From Methanoculleus sp. 7T (GTDB lineage: Archaea > Halobacteriota > Methanomicrobia > Methanomicrobiales > Methanoculleaceae), in the NCBI RefSeq assembly GCF_023195915.1, contig NZ_JALPRP010000001.1:1240001-1304000 (forward strand): DNA of 64,000 bases. Reading direction: 5' to 3'. Under the pieces are notes generated by a model that made no database searches, was not told the DNA's origin, and was given only the letters and a program-made list of their open reading frames with translations. This document shows, one piece after another, positions 42,306 through 50,962 of the stretch. The position numbers and the translations under genes are program-made. How positions within the stretch are numbered: the stretch's first letter is position 1; each line of letters begins with the position of its first letter.

Positions 42306-43160
42306 TCACCTCCGCGGCCTTAGCCCGGCGGCCGCAAAGACCTCATACTCTCCGACCCGCCCCATCAGTTCCCCGAGCCTCTCGCCGGGCTGTGCGTTCT
42401 CCCTGAAGTAGTCAAGCAGCCTTCCGACGATCTCAAGGGCCTCCTCTTCCGGGACAAGCCCTTCGGCCTCGGTCCCGACCTGGAGGACGCGCCCCGACCT
42501 CCCGCCGATGTAGAGGCGCAACCCTTCCGAAGCGACGCCGATCGCATCCTTCGGACAGATTGCGATACAGTCGCCGCAGCCGACGCAATCCTCCCCGGAG
42601 AAGAGGACCTCGCCGTCGACAACCCGGACAGCCCCCTCCCGGCAGACCTTCTCGCACGCACCGCAGCCCTCGCAGTCCCCGGCATGGAACGCCGGGAACC
42701 TCCGGCCCATAATTCCGATATCGTTGATTTGGACCCGTGCGCAGTTGTTCGGACACCCCGCGACCGAGATCTTCAGTTTCCTCGGGAGTTCGCACCCGCC
42801 GTACCGCTCCTCGATGGCCCGGGCGAGCCCCTGCGTGTCGCAGCACCCGTGCCTGCAGACCGTGCCCTTGCATGCGACGACCGACCGCAGGGTCGCCCCG
42901 GTGCTCCCGGGCTCGATCCCGGCCTCCCGGAGCCTTTCCGCGACCACCCCTGCATTCCGGCGGTCGACGAAGGGGATCTCCACGTTAAGCCGGGCCGTCA
43001 TGGCGACCTCTCCGTCGCCGAACTCCTCTGCAATCCGGGCTACCGCCGCCATCTGCGATGCGGTCATCACGCCGGCGGGAATCCGCCCCCGTACGGCGAC
43101 CTTTCCCTTCTCTCGGAGGCGGAGGACCCCCTGGTTTTTGCTCTTCTTTTCGTCGGTCAT
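42306..43160 (-). CDS. Small dissimilatory-sulfite-reductase-like protein (siroheme plus ferredoxin)
   Basis: 284 residues. CKGTVCRHGCCDTQ and GCPNNC supply the siroheme-4Fe4S ligands; an inserted ferredoxin has CEGCGACEKVC and CVGCGDCIAIC. This corresponds to the Dsr-like small proteins of methanogens, close to group I/II of the Fsr-related family. It may reduce sulfite or act with an unknown substrate. It stands alone, divergent from the DUF2298 gene. Confidence 0.88.
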   Translation of the reverse strand: MTDEKKSKNQGVLRLREKGKVAVRGRIPAGVMTASQMAAVARIAEEFGDGEVAMTARLNVEIPFVDRRNAGVVAERLREAGIEPGSTGATLRSVVACKGTVCRHGCCDTQGLARAIEERYGGCELPRKLKISVAGCPNNCARVQINDIGIMGRRFPAFHAGDCEGCGACEKVCREGAVRVVDGEVLFSGEDCVGCGDCIAICPKDAIGVASEGLRLYIGGRSGRVLQVGTEAEGLVPEEEALEIVGRLLDYFRENAQPGERLGELMGRVGEYEVFAAAGLRPRR

Positions 43161-43240
43161 GTCTTCTTGGCCTTAGGGTATGCCCGGACTCCGTGTTAAA
43201 CCATACCCGCAGTCTAGTCTCGGGCAAAGAACAAAAACCG

Positions 43241-43250
43241 CATATACCCT
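43241..43250 (+). promoter_or_regulatory. TATA box of the DUF2298 gene
   Basis: CATATACC centred about 24 bases before GTG 43268, indicating a leaderless mRNA and supporting the GTG start. Confidence 0.5.
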
Positions 43251-43267
43251 CCCTCGGATATCAGGGT

Positions 43268-45286
43268 GTGGACCCCATCCTGCAGGCATCCTATCTCCTG
43301 CTCTGGACCGGACTCCTAAAGGGGCTCCAGCTGGCACTCTGGCCCCGCCTCCGCCCCGCGCTCGGGAGCTACGCCTACCCGGCGGCATACCCAGCCTCTC
43401 TCCTCCTCTTCGCCCTTGCGACCTGGTACTGCGGCCTCCTCTGGATCCCGGTCGCCCTCGCCCTCCTTGTCTTTGTCGCCCTCGGAGCGTGGGGCCTCCG
43501 GCGGGGCGACTACCGGATCCGAGAACTCCGGGGGCTCCTCACCTGGGACGCGGTCTTTTTGCTCGGATTTTTATTCGCGCTCTCCGTCCGGTTCGTAAAC
43601 CCGCCCATCAACTACTTCAGCGAGCAGTACATGAACCACGCCTTCCTCGCTGCTATCATGAGGAACCCCGTGGTCCCGCCGCTCGACCCCTGGTTTGCGG
43701 GCGGGCACCTCACCGTCTACTACTACCTCGGCCACTGGATGATGGGTTGCCTCGGGATTGTTACCGGCGTTCCCTCGGAGGTGGTCTTCAACCTCATCCC
43801 GGCCACGGTCTACGGAATCTCGTTCGTGATGCTCTATGCCATAGGTAGCCTGCTCCTCAGGCGGTGGAGATGGCTTCCGCTCGCCGTCCTCCTCCTCATC
43901 CCACCGTCGGTCCCATGGTTCCTCGCCACCGGTTGGAACCTCTACGGGGCGTTCCAGGAGACCAACTGGATCGTCCCCGGGGCCCGGTTCGAGTTCCCGC
44001 TCTTCTCCCTCTTCCTCGGAAACGCTCATGCGTTCGAGATGGCCGCGTTCAACCAGTTCCTCCTCATATTTCTCCTCGGGTTCGCGTGGTTGCGGTGGGG
44101 CGGGCTCGATGCACGGGGGCGGCGGGGGCTTGCTCTTCTCATTGCGGTAAGCATAGGCTCGATGCCGCCCTTGAGTTCCTGGGACGCCCTCGTCTACGGT
44201 CCGGCCGTCGCCGTCTTCCTCCTCGCCCTCTGGGCGAGAGAACGGGATCACGATGCCCGGACGGCCGTCATCGCGGTCCCCGTGGTCGCCTTTCTTGCCT
44301 ACCTCCCCTACTACCTCCTCCTCGAGCCTGCGGGCGTGGGCGGGATCGGCTGGGGGTTCCCTCCCACCGACCCCCTTATCTTCATCGCGATCTGGGGAGG
44401 ATTCCTTGCGGTCGTCTATGCCGCCGTTGCCCGGGATATCAGGAAATCGCCGGTCTACCTCGCTGTCGCCCTCCCGTTCTTCGCCGCCGGCTACGCCGCC
44501 CTCGGGATCGTCGCGGTGCCGCTTGCCTACCTCCTCCGGAGGGATCGCTCGTTCCCCGACCTCCTCTGCATCGCAGGGCTCCTTGTGCTCGCCTTCTGCG
44601 ACCTCTTCTACCTCCGCGAGATGCTCCAAGGGGATTACAGCCGGTTCAACACCATCTTCAAGTTCTACTTCGACGCTTGGGTCCTCCTTGGGACCGGCTC
44701 CCTGCTCCTTGCCGGGCGGTGGCTTGCGGCACGGCGGCCGGTCCTCCCTGAAGGGGCACGAAAGGGCGCTCTCGTCGTCGCGGCGGTTGCCCTCCTCGCC
44801 GCCCCGTTCGCCCTCAATGTCGACATCGGGTGGGGCCTCCTCGGGATCGGCTACCCCTCGGGCTACGACACCCTGGACGGGCTCGCCTACCTCGACGCCT
44901 CCCGGCCCGGAGAGGCTGCGGCGATCGATTACCTGCGCTCGCTCGAAGGCGACCACCGGCTTGTGGAGGCAGAGAACGGGGACTACGGTTATTACTCCCG
45001 GGTATCGACGTTCACCGGCATCCCTACTATCCTCGGGCAGATCGGCCACGAGTTGACGTGGCGGGGGGACGGTGCATGGTATATCGAACGCCCGGCAGAC
45101 ATCCGGGCGATCTACGAGAACCCTGAGGAGGCCCTCGAGCTCATGGAGAAGTATAACGCGACCCTCCTCTACGTGGGGGAGCCGGAGCGTGAGCGCTACG
45201 ACGTCCGGCTGCCGGACCGGGGGCTTGCCCTCATCTACGACGAGGGCGGGGTCCGGATCTACGAACGGCTGTCGGGGCTTACCTAA
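43268..45286 (+). CDS. DUF2298-type membrane protein (YYY motif)
   Basis: 672 residues from GTG. About a dozen membrane helices, with the loop containing INYFSEQYMNH, LDPWFAGGHLTVYYYLGHW, NTIFKFYFDAW, and a C-terminal soluble domain (LSYLDASRPGEA, ELTWRGDGAWY). The YYY-like loop and length match DUF2298, a membrane glycosyltransferase-like family widespread in methanogens. The donor and target are unknown. Confidence 0.85.
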   Translation: MDPILQASYLLLWTGLLKGLQLALWPRLRPALGSYAYPAAYPASLLLFALATWYCGLLWIPVALALLVFVALGAWGLRRGDYRIRELRGLLTWDAVFLLGFLFALSVRFVNPPINYFSEQYMNHAFLAAIMRNPVVPPLDPWFAGGHLTVYYYLGHWMMGCLGIVTGVPSEVVFNLIPATVYGISFVMLYAIGSLLLRRWRWLPLAVLLLIPPSVPWFLATGWNLYGAFQETNWIVPGARFEFPLFSLFLGNAHAFEMAAFNQFLLIFLLGFAWLRWGGLDARGRRGLALLIAVSIGSMPPLSSWDALVYGPAVAVFLLALWARERDHDARTAVIAVPVVAFLAYLPYYLLLEPAGVGGIGWGFPPTDPLIFIAIWGGFLAVVYAAVARDIRKSPVYLAVALPFFAAGYAALGIVAVPLAYLLRRDRSFPDLLCIAGLLVLAFCDLFYLREMLQGDYSRFNTIFKFYFDAWVLLGTGSLLLAGRWLAARRPVLPEGARKGALVVAAVALLAAPFALNVDIGWGLLGIGYPSGYDTLDGLAYLDASRPGEAAAIDYLRSLEGDHRLVEAENGDYGYYSRVSTFTGIPTILGQIGHELTWRGDGAWYIERPADIRAIYENPEEALELMEKYNATLLYVGEPERERYDVRLPDRGLALIYDEGGVRIYERLSGLT

Positions 45287-45301
45287 GCCAGGGCAGGTAA
45301 C

Positions 45302-45310
45302 CTTTATAAC
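45302..45310 (+). promoter_or_regulatory. TATA box before the cupredoxin leader ORF
   Basis: CTTTATAAC, about 28 bases before ATG 45334, so the mRNA should begin at the mini-ORF. Confidence 0.5.
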
Positions 45311-45333
45311 CCCGGGGCAACAGGGTGGGGCTC

Positions 45334-45384
45334 ATGACGCAAGCAACCCTTCTGTCGAACGCCGCCGCGGAGGTGCAAACGTGA
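45334..45384 (+). CDS. 16-residue leader ORF coupled to the cupredoxin gene
   Basis: ATG 45334 opens a 16-codon frame (MTQATLLSNAAAEVQT) whose stop overlaps the GTG start of the next gene by GTGA. The TATA box is at leaderless distance. It looks like a translated leader rather than a signal peptide. Confidence 0.45.
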   Translation: MTQATLLSNAAAEVQT

Positions 45385-45716
45385 ACCCGAGGGTGACCAC
45401 GACCCAGCCCCGCGCCGCCGGAGGCCGGAGCGTGGCAGTCGAGATCGCGGCCGAGCATATGGTCTTCGACACGGACACGATCACCGTCCCGGCGGGTGCG
45501 GAGGTGACCATAGCCTTCGAGAACCGGGACAACGGCATCCCGCATAACGTCTCGGTCTATACCGACTCCTCGGCGGCCGAGGAGATCTTCGTGGGCGATA
45601 TCGTCACCGGCCCGGCGCGAGCCACCTACGTCTTCACCGCACCCGAGACGCCGGGGACCTACTTCTTCAGGTGCGATGTGCACCCCTCCATGAACGGGGA
45701 GTTCGTCGTGGCGTAG
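45381..45716 (+). CDS. Cupredoxin-domain protein
   Basis: 111 residues. The domain begins around residue 18 (VAVEIAAEHMVFDTDTITVPAG) and has the type 1 copper ligands: His in GIPHNVSV, Cys and His in FRCDVHP and Met in PSMNG. The start is GTG 45381 with GGAGGTG upstream. No signal peptide is visible, so it may be cytoplasmic, odd for a copper protein; an upstream frameshift could have removed one. Confidence 0.82.
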   Translation: MNPRVTTTQPRAAGGRSVAVEIAAEHMVFDTDTITVPAGAEVTIAFENRDNGIPHNVSVYTDSSAAEEIFVGDIVTGPARATYVFTAPETPGTYFFRCDVHPSMNGEFVVA

Positions 45717-45736
45717 GGAGGAAACATCTCATCGGA

Positions 45737-46618
45737 TCAGAGAACGGCGGCCGCGATGATCGTCGCCGCGTAGACGACCAGCGTCGCGTGGACGAGCGGG
45801 AGGGCCCGCATCGCCGCGCCCGCGAGCACCCGGTAGTTCGCAAGCCCTAGGATGACGATCCCTACGCCGAACCCGGCTATGGCGACCGGTCCGAGGGCGA
45901 GACCGAAGACGACCGCCATGACGGCGTGGGCGGCGGAGAAGAGGAAGACCCAACGTGCCGCCCCTGCCGTGCCGTAGAGGACCGGTATCGTCGCCATCCC
46001 CCGGGCTCGGTCGTTCTCGATATCGACGATGTCGTTGACCGCGAGGTGCGCAAGCGCCCAGGGGTAGAAGAAGAGGAAGCAGAGGACGGCGGTCGGATCC
46101 GGGCTGCCGTAGACGAGATACCCGGCGACGGGAAAGAGGGCGAGGTCCGTCCTCCCGACTATCTGGGCGACCGGAAGGGTCTGGCGCCGCTTTTTTGTCT
46201 GGTAGAACCACTCGACCGCGTAGGAGTAGCCCATGATCCCGAGGACGTAGAGGTTGTGGGGGGCAGGGAGGGTCGCGGCGAGCGCGGCCGCGGGCACGGC
46301 GAGAGCGAGGAAGACGGCAAACGCCGCCCGAGGTGAGATCCTCCCCGCCGGTATCGGGCGCTCACCGAACGGCCGCCAGTAGCGGGTGAGCGAGCCGTTG
46401 ATCTCCCGCCGGTCATATTCCCGGTCGACGTAGTCGTTTAAGACGAGCCCGGCCTCGAACCCGAGGAGGCCGATGAGCGCCGCCCGGCCGACGAGGCCCC
46501 ACGAGAACCCGCCGTAGTTCTGGAACGCGAGCAAAAGGCCTGAACAGAAGAGCAGGGGCCAGACGAAGAAGAAGTGGATGCGGGTCAGGTCGGCGAGCGC
46601 TGCAAGGGTCTCTCTCAT
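45737..46618 (-). CDS. UbiA-family prenyltransferase, copy 1
   Basis: 293 residues with about nine membrane helices. The two Asp-rich motifs are LNDYVDREYDRREINGS and NDIVDIENDRARGM. The family attaches isoprenoid chains to aromatic acceptors or glycerol phosphate; in methanogens it may supply a quinone-free lipid or the digeranylgeranylglycerophosphate step. ATG 46618 is taken since similarity starts there. Confidence 0.88.
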   Translation of the reverse strand: MRETLAALADLTRIHFFFVWPLLFCSGLLLAFQNYGGFSWGLVGRAALIGLLGFEAGLVLNDYVDREYDRREINGSLTRYWRPFGERPIPAGRISPRAAFAVFLALAVPAAALAATLPAPHNLYVLGIMGYSYAVEWFYQTKKRRQTLPVAQIVGRTDLALFPVAGYLVYGSPDPTAVLCFLFFYPWALAHLAVNDIVDIENDRARGMATIPVLYGTAGAARWVFLFSAAHAVMAVVFGLALGPVAIAGFGVGIVILGLANYRVLAGAAMRALPLVHATLVVYAATIIAAAVL

Positions 46619-46701
46619 GGTCACTATGTCCGGGTTGTGTGCTCCCACCCAAAAAAGGTTGCAACAGGATTAAGTTGGTTGCCGGGCCACTCCCCCTCGT
46701 G

Positions 46702-46887
46702 ATGATCATGCAGACCTACCGTTGCTCGATATGCGGGCATACCTACGACCCGAAGACCGGCGATGCGGACATTCTGCCGGGAACCGCGTTTGCAGACCTC
46801 CCCGCCGATTGGCGCTGCCCGGTCTGCCTTGCCGAGAGGAGCAGGTTCTCCCTGTTTGTGTCCCCGCTCAGCAGGCTCGGACTCTGA
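46702..46887 (+). CDS. Rubredoxin
   Basis: About 61 residues. YRCSICGHTYDPKTGDADI and WRCPVCLAERSRF are the two iron ligand knuckles. A short tail (SLFVSPLSRLGL) follows. ATG 46702 or 46708 starts it. It is a small electron carrier for oxygen or disulfide reduction. Confidence 0.92.
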   Translation: MIMQTYRCSICGHTYDPKTGDADILPGTAFADLPADWRCPVCLAERSRFSLFVSPLSRLGL

Positions 46888-47006
46888 CTTTTCATGTACA
46901 TCCATCCCTGTCATCTCTCGTAGGACCCACAGCGGCTCCGGCAGCGATGTCCGGTTCGTTGCCCTTAGGGAGATGATCGTGCAGATCCCTCCCGGGACTG
47001 CCCAAC

Positions 47007-47015
47007 CTATATATG
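47007..47015 (+). promoter_or_regulatory. TATA box of the DUF7282 gene
   Basis: CTATATATG about 48 bases before ATG 47060, leaving a leader with GGAGGT. Confidence 0.55.
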
Positions 47016-47059
47016 TCGTCGGGAGTATCTGCGCCCCCCCATGGGGGAGGTCAAACAGC

Positions 47060-47542
47060 ATGCAGAAGCACTGGCTGATTATTGCGGCGGTCCTGGCGGC
47101 CTGCTGCATCGGGTTCGTCTCCGCCCAGACCGCCACGGGGACGAACGAGACGACGAACGCCTCGATCACGGTGGCGGACCAGATGGTCGAGGGCGATGCG
47201 GTCGTCGGGAACGTTACGGTCGATGAGGTCGTGAGCAACGGCACCGGATGGCTCGTCGTCCACAACAACCTCTTCGGGCATCCCGGCGGGGTCATCGGGT
47301 ATGCGCCGGTCGAGTCCGGGGCGAACACGAATGTCACAGTCACCATCCATACCTTCGTCGCCACCGATACTCTCTTTGCCGTCCTGCACCACGATGCCGG
47401 GAGAGAGGGCGTCTTTGAGTACCCCGTCCCCGACGTGGAGCAGATGGTGGGAGGCGAGATCGTGATCGTGCCCTTCAACGTCACGGCGGAGAACGCCACC
47501 CTGCTGAACCTGACTTCGCTCTGTCCGGGCAACAGCACCTGA
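47060..47542 (+). CDS. Secreted DUF7282-type protein
   Basis: 160 residues. A signal peptide (LIIAAVLAACCIGFVSAQ) precedes one beta-rich domain with SITVADQMVEGDAVVGNVTV, WLVVHNNLFGHPGG and LFAVLHHDAG, which fits the DUF7282 pattern of archaeal exported proteins. Ribosome site GGAGGTC precedes the ATG. No anchor is visible. Confidence 0.82.
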   Translation: MQKHWLIIAAVLAACCIGFVSAQTATGTNETTNASITVADQMVEGDAVVGNVTVDEVVSNGTGWLVVHNNLFGHPGGVIGYAPVESGANTNVTVTIHTFVATDTLFAVLHHDAGREGVFEYPVPDVEQMVGGEIVIVPFNVTAENATLLNLTSLCPGNST

Positions 47543-47570
47543 GGGAACGGCGACGGGTCTTAACTCTACC

Positions 47571-47588
47571 TTTTTTTACCGTCTTTTT
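47571..47588 (+). terminator. T-rich terminator after the DUF7282 gene
   Basis: Two T runs (TTTTTTT and TTTTT) occur about 30-45 bases after the stop, the usual archaeal intrinsic terminator form. Confidence 0.45.
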
Positions 47589-47772
47589 GGGGCTTCCGGA
47601 ATGAGCAGCGGCGCTTCGATTCACGGCCTCCGGGACCCGGTGCAGGATTGCACGACCTGAGATGACCGCCCGATTGTCCCCGGTAGGAGAAAGTAGGCGG
47701 CATGCATTATCACGCCGCTGGATAGAACGTGATAAGAACGTGGAGAGCGGAGAATACAGCAGGGAGTTTTCC

Positions 47773-48048
47773 ATGGTGGATATCCTCGTGTATGGCGCAA
47801 TTCTGCTCGTCTTTCTGAACGTCATTTCGTTCTTTGCCTACCATCGCGACAAAGCGGCCGCACAGAAGGGTGCATGGAGGACGCCGGAGAGCAGTCTCCT
47901 CGTTCTTGCCCTCTTCGGGCCGTTCGGGGCCTATGGAGCGATGCGTACCTTCCGGCACAAGACCCAGAAGGCGAAGTTCTGGCTCGTTCCTATCTTCCTC
48001 TGCCTGCACATCGGGCTTCTCGCCGCGGTTGTCCTGTACCTCGTTTGA
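47773..48048 (+). CDS. DUF1294-type membrane protein
   Basis: 91 residues with two to three helices. FFAYHRDKAAAQKGAWRTPES and LALFGPFGAYGAMRTFRHKTQKAKF are the conserved DUF1294 blocks. Membrane location is certain, the role is unknown. GGGAG lies before ATG 47773. Confidence 0.88.
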   Translation: MVDILVYGAILLVFLNVISFFAYHRDKAAAQKGAWRTPESSLLVLALFGPFGAYGAMRTFRHKTQKAKFWLVPIFLCLHIGLLAAVVLYLV

Positions 48049-48061
48049 CAATATAGTTAAG

Positions 48062-48070
48062 TTAAATACG
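48062..48070 (+). promoter_or_regulatory. TATA-like box of the RNase III-like gene
   Basis: TTAAATACG about 28 bases before ATG 48094; leaderless start. Confidence 0.4.
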
Positions 48071-48093
48071 GTTCTTTGACAACTCTGGACCGT

Positions 48094-48735
48094 ATGGCGT
48101 ACGATTCCGGCCGGCTCTCCTGCCCGATCCAGGAGACCCTCGCGGCGATACAGGAAGGCCTCACGCGTGAGTACCGGGCGGCATACTTGCCCGCCCACCG
48201 GCGGTCGCCCCGGAGGACGAGGAGGCTCCGGCGGATACGGGGGTGGGGTAGGGAGACCGGCCGCCTGGTATCGGAGATCGACCGGGTAATGCAACAGACC
48301 CTCCCCCGCATCGAGCGTGATACCAGGCACACCTTCCGGGACCCGGACGGGATCCTCCGGATCCTGATGGACCCGTCCACGAAACGGCTCTTCTTCGGGA
48401 TACTCGCCGGGTTCCCGGAGCACGCCCTCCCGGCCCCGGCGAAAGACCTCGATCTGCTCGGGAAGTTCTCTGACGACGCCCGTGCCCTCGCCCTCATCGG
48501 GGACGTCACCCTGCGGCTGAGGGTCCTGCCCGGCCCGGATGCAGAGGTGGCCGGCCTTGCTCCTCTCTGCGACCGGTGGAGCCTCCACGAGAGCAAACTC
48601 GGCCTCGAATGCCGCCGCCGTCCGACCGGAGATGACCTGCAGCAGGAGAAAGAGACCCTCGCCGGTGCCGTCCTCGGCCTCATCTACGTCGAGGGCGGCG
48701 TCGATGCCCTCCGGGCTGCGGTGCCCCTGCTGTAG
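48094..48735 (+). CDS. RNase III-domain-like protein
   Basis: 213 residues. The N-terminal half is helical and basic (RRSPRRTRRLRRIRGWG). The C-terminal part resembles an RNase III domain: LALIGDVTLRL with a conserved Asp, DRWSLHESKLG, and ETLAGAVLGLIYVEGG, equivalent to the E.l.GAIY.dgG catalytic block. Archaea mostly lack RNase III, so this family is notable. ATG 48094 is preferred to TTG 48076. Confidence 0.65.
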   Translation: MAYDSGRLSCPIQETLAAIQEGLTREYRAAYLPAHRRSPRRTRRLRRIRGWGRETGRLVSEIDRVMQQTLPRIERDTRHTFRDPDGILRILMDPSTKRLFFGILAGFPEHALPAPAKDLDLLGKFSDDARALALIGDVTLRLRVLPGPDAEVAGLAPLCDRWSLHESKLGLECRRRPTGDDLQQEKETLAGAVLGLIYVEGGVDALRAAVPLL

Positions 48736-48793
48736 TGCGGCCGGGGAAAGGTTTACATACCGGCTCCCCGTTTTCGGAGCGGGAGACCGTCCC

Positions 48794-49717
48794 ATGAATA
48801 CCCGTGCCGTCCGGCAGTTCATCAGGCTCGGGAGGTTCCGCTTCCTCCTCTCGGGATTTATACCGTTCTGTGCCGGGGCGCTGCTTGCGCTCCTCCTCGG
48901 GGCACGGTTCACCCCGGCGCAGTTCCTCTTTGGGTATGCGGCCATGGCTGCGGCGCACCTCTCGGTCCACTACAGCAACGACTACTTCGATGCCGACGCG
49001 GACCGGTTCGTCGAACCGACGGCCATCTCCGGCGGGAGCGGGGTCCTCGTCGAGAACCCCGGTCTCAAACCCGCCGCGCTCTTCTCGGCCGTCGCCCTGA
49101 TGGCGGTCTCGGTTCTGATCGGGTACCTCTTCGTCACCGTCTACGCCTACCCGGCCGTTTTCCTTGCCTTCGCCGTCGGCGGCAACCTCCTTGGGTGGTT
49201 CTACACGGCGCCGCCGCTCGCACTCGCATACCGAAAACTCGGGGAGGTCACGAACATGATCACCTTCGGCCTCCTGATGCCGGGTGCAGGCTACTTCGTT
49301 GCGAAGGGGGAACTCGACCTCACCTTCTTCGCGTTCGCCCTCCCGCTCCTCCTCTATGGGCTTGTCTTCATCACCAGCGTCGAGATCCCGGATATGGAGG
49401 GCGACATCGCCGGTGGGAAACCGACGCTCGTCGCGAGAAAGGGCCGCATCTACGGATTTTGGGTCATCGCCGCCGCGGCGGCGTTTGCGACCGCGGCAAT
49501 CGTCCTCTTTGCGTATGGCGACGTCTTCTCTCCCGTGGATTTCCGGCCGATCGTCCTGATCTCCTGTATCCCGCTCGGCATCGCTCTCTGGGGCTTCTCG
49601 AACCGGTGCGCAGAGCGGGCATGCGCCCTCCGCTACGCGACCGCGAATATTATGGGTTACTTCCTCTTCCAAGGGCTGGTCGTCCTCTACTTCGTCTACA
49701 CGGCCGTTCCGGCCTGA
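48794..49717 (+). CDS. UbiA-family prenyltransferase, copy 2
   Basis: 307 residues with about nine membrane helices. The first Asp motif is HYSNDYFDADADRF, the second region VEIPDMEGDIAGGK. It looks like the MenA-like branch (1,4-dihydroxy-2-naphthoate prenyltransferase-like). The acceptor is unknown. It is not a close copy of the protein at 45737-46618. Confidence 0.88.
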   Translation: MNTRAVRQFIRLGRFRFLLSGFIPFCAGALLALLLGARFTPAQFLFGYAAMAAAHLSVHYSNDYFDADADRFVEPTAISGGSGVLVENPGLKPAALFSAVALMAVSVLIGYLFVTVYAYPAVFLAFAVGGNLLGWFYTAPPLALAYRKLGEVTNMITFGLLMPGAGYFVAKGELDLTFFAFALPLLLYGLVFITSVEIPDMEGDIAGGKPTLVARKGRIYGFWVIAAAAAFATAAIVLFAYGDVFSPVDFRPIVLISCIPLGIALWGFSNRCAERACALRYATANIMGYFLFQGLVVLYFVYTAVPA

Positions 49718-49737
49718 CCAGAAAAGGAGTGGGTGTT

Positions 49738-49935
49738 TTACTTCTTCATGACGAAAAAGTAGCCGACTGCTGCGATGATGATGGCAACGACAACGAAGAG
49801 GATCGTCGCCATGGGCAGACCTTCAGCGGGCTGCTCATCGGTTGGTGTGGTTGTTGTCACCGGCTCGGTGAAGAGTGCGTAGGTGCCGAAGTGCCTTATC
49901 TTCGCATCCACGCTCCTTGTGTTCTTCGTCCTATC
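49738..49935 (-). pseudogene. C-terminal remnant of an S-layer-type surface protein
   Basis: The frame reads TRSVDAKIRHFGTYALFTEP, which corresponds to the V.a.v.HFStFALF motif near the C-terminus of PGF-type surface proteins, then Thr/Pro linker VTTTTPTDEQPAEGLP and a terminal membrane helix ending GYFFVMKK. The N-terminal body is missing; the sequence before residue 8 or so has no matching motif. It may be a truncated gene. Confidence 0.65.
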
Positions 49936-50158
49936 CGGAGGCGCGAGCACGGTCGAGGCCTAGCCGGACAAGCGTCCTCGCACTGGACTGAACCGGGAGA
50001 CCCTTCCCCCCGCTCGGTTCGTGAAGCATTCACCGTTTCTAGAATACCCATCCTCAACGCACGGGTGCAGTCAGGTCGGGGAACCGCCTGCGGGTGGTTG
50101 AGGAGTGTCCAGCGGTTAGCTCCTCCCCTAGAGAGCACGGCCGGACGAGACTGGGGAA
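49936..50158. other. Gap next to the surface-protein remnant
   Basis: Contains GGAACCGCCTGCGGGTGG-like and CCAGCGGTTAGC stretches reminiscent of insertion-element ends, but no complete element or gene. Confidence 0.35.
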
Positions 50159-50440
50159 TTACCGGCGTGAATACTCCTTGTGGGCCCTCTCGATTGTTAC
50201 GATCTTCTCAACCTTGACGGTGTTAGCCTCATGTTCGATGATATAAAAAACGGTGAAGGACCTGCTGATATGGAGGCGATAGACTGCAGGGGGATGGGGA
50301 TACTCAAGTTTTTCCTTGTTCCCTCCCGGAAACGGGTCATCCTCAAGTTCCTGGATCTTTTCGACGACGATGCGTCGGGCTTTAGGGGGGAGCCTCTTTA
50401 AGAACTCCCGTGCCTTTTTTTCGATCAGAATGGCGAACAC
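50159..50440 (-). CDS. RelE/ParE-type toxin
   Basis: 93 residues: EKKAREFLKRLPPKARRIVVEKI, YRLHISRSFTVFYII and VEKIVTIERAHKEY are the RelE fold elements. The start is GTG 50440 with GGAG upstream. The antitoxin gene ends 21 bases before it. RelE toxins cut mRNA on the ribosome. Confidence 0.88.
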   Translation of the reverse strand: MFAILIEKKAREFLKRLPPKARRIVVEKIQELEDDPFPGGNKEKLEYPHPPAVYRLHISRSFTVFYIIEHEANTVKVEKIVTIERAHKEYSRR

Positions 50441-50461
50441 GATCTCCTGCTCCCCGGTGCA

Positions 50462-50692
50462 TCAGTCATCCTGCAGGATCTCGTCCGGGTTGAAGGCTAC
50501 GAACTCGCCGGTCTCCTCGATCTCGACAACCATCTTCCAGTCACGATAGTCCCGCTCGCGCCGGATCATCCGGGAAAGCAGTTCATCGTAACTCTCTCCG
50601 GCTTCTTTGAGGTCGTGCAGGTCCCTCCAAGTGGGCTCTTTCACGGGAATACGCTTGATCTGGCTGCCGGTATCGCTTGTGGCGGAAGACAT
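50462..50692 (-). CDS. Antitoxin of the RelE pair (VapB/DUF7557-like)
   Basis: 76 residues. IKRIPVKEPTWRDLHDLKEAGESYDELLSRMI gives a short strand then helices typical of RHH/VapB-like antitoxins; the C-terminal acidic tail (FVAFNPDEILQDD) would wrap the toxin. ATG 50692 is used; an ATAAATACC TATA box is near 50714-50722. Confidence 0.85.
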   Translation of the reverse strand: MSSATSDTGSQIKRIPVKEPTWRDLHDLKEAGESYDELLSRMIRRERDYRDWKMVVEIEETGEFVAFNPDEILQDD

Positions 50693-50713
50693 ACACACCC
50701 TTGTGGGTCGTTA

Positions 50714-50722
50714 GGGTATTTA
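50714..50722 (-). promoter_or_regulatory. TATA box of the toxin-antitoxin operon
   Basis: ATAAATACC on the minus strand about 26 bases before ATG 50692. Confidence 0.5.
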
Positions 50723-50962
50723 TTGATGTGCAAATTTGCCATGATGAATAAATGTGCCAAAATGAGCGCCCCGGTGGAGTAAGTAGTACAACGCCCGCTC
50801 CGACCCCGCCGCAACATCGCATCTTGCGGTGCTCCCGCCCCGCTTCACGAAGACCTTCGTCCTCCCGAAGGCCAAAGGAGGCCGCGCCGAACTCTTCCTC
50901 AAACGCAGCGGTCTAGGGGCCCTGTTGACTGTGGTTAAGGGTTCTCGCTATGTCCATGGACA

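Noticed and set aside
42109-42309. 66-residue minus-strand frame beside the Dsr-like gene
   Set aside because: Composition is Arg/Pro/Gly-rich with no recognisable domain or start signal.
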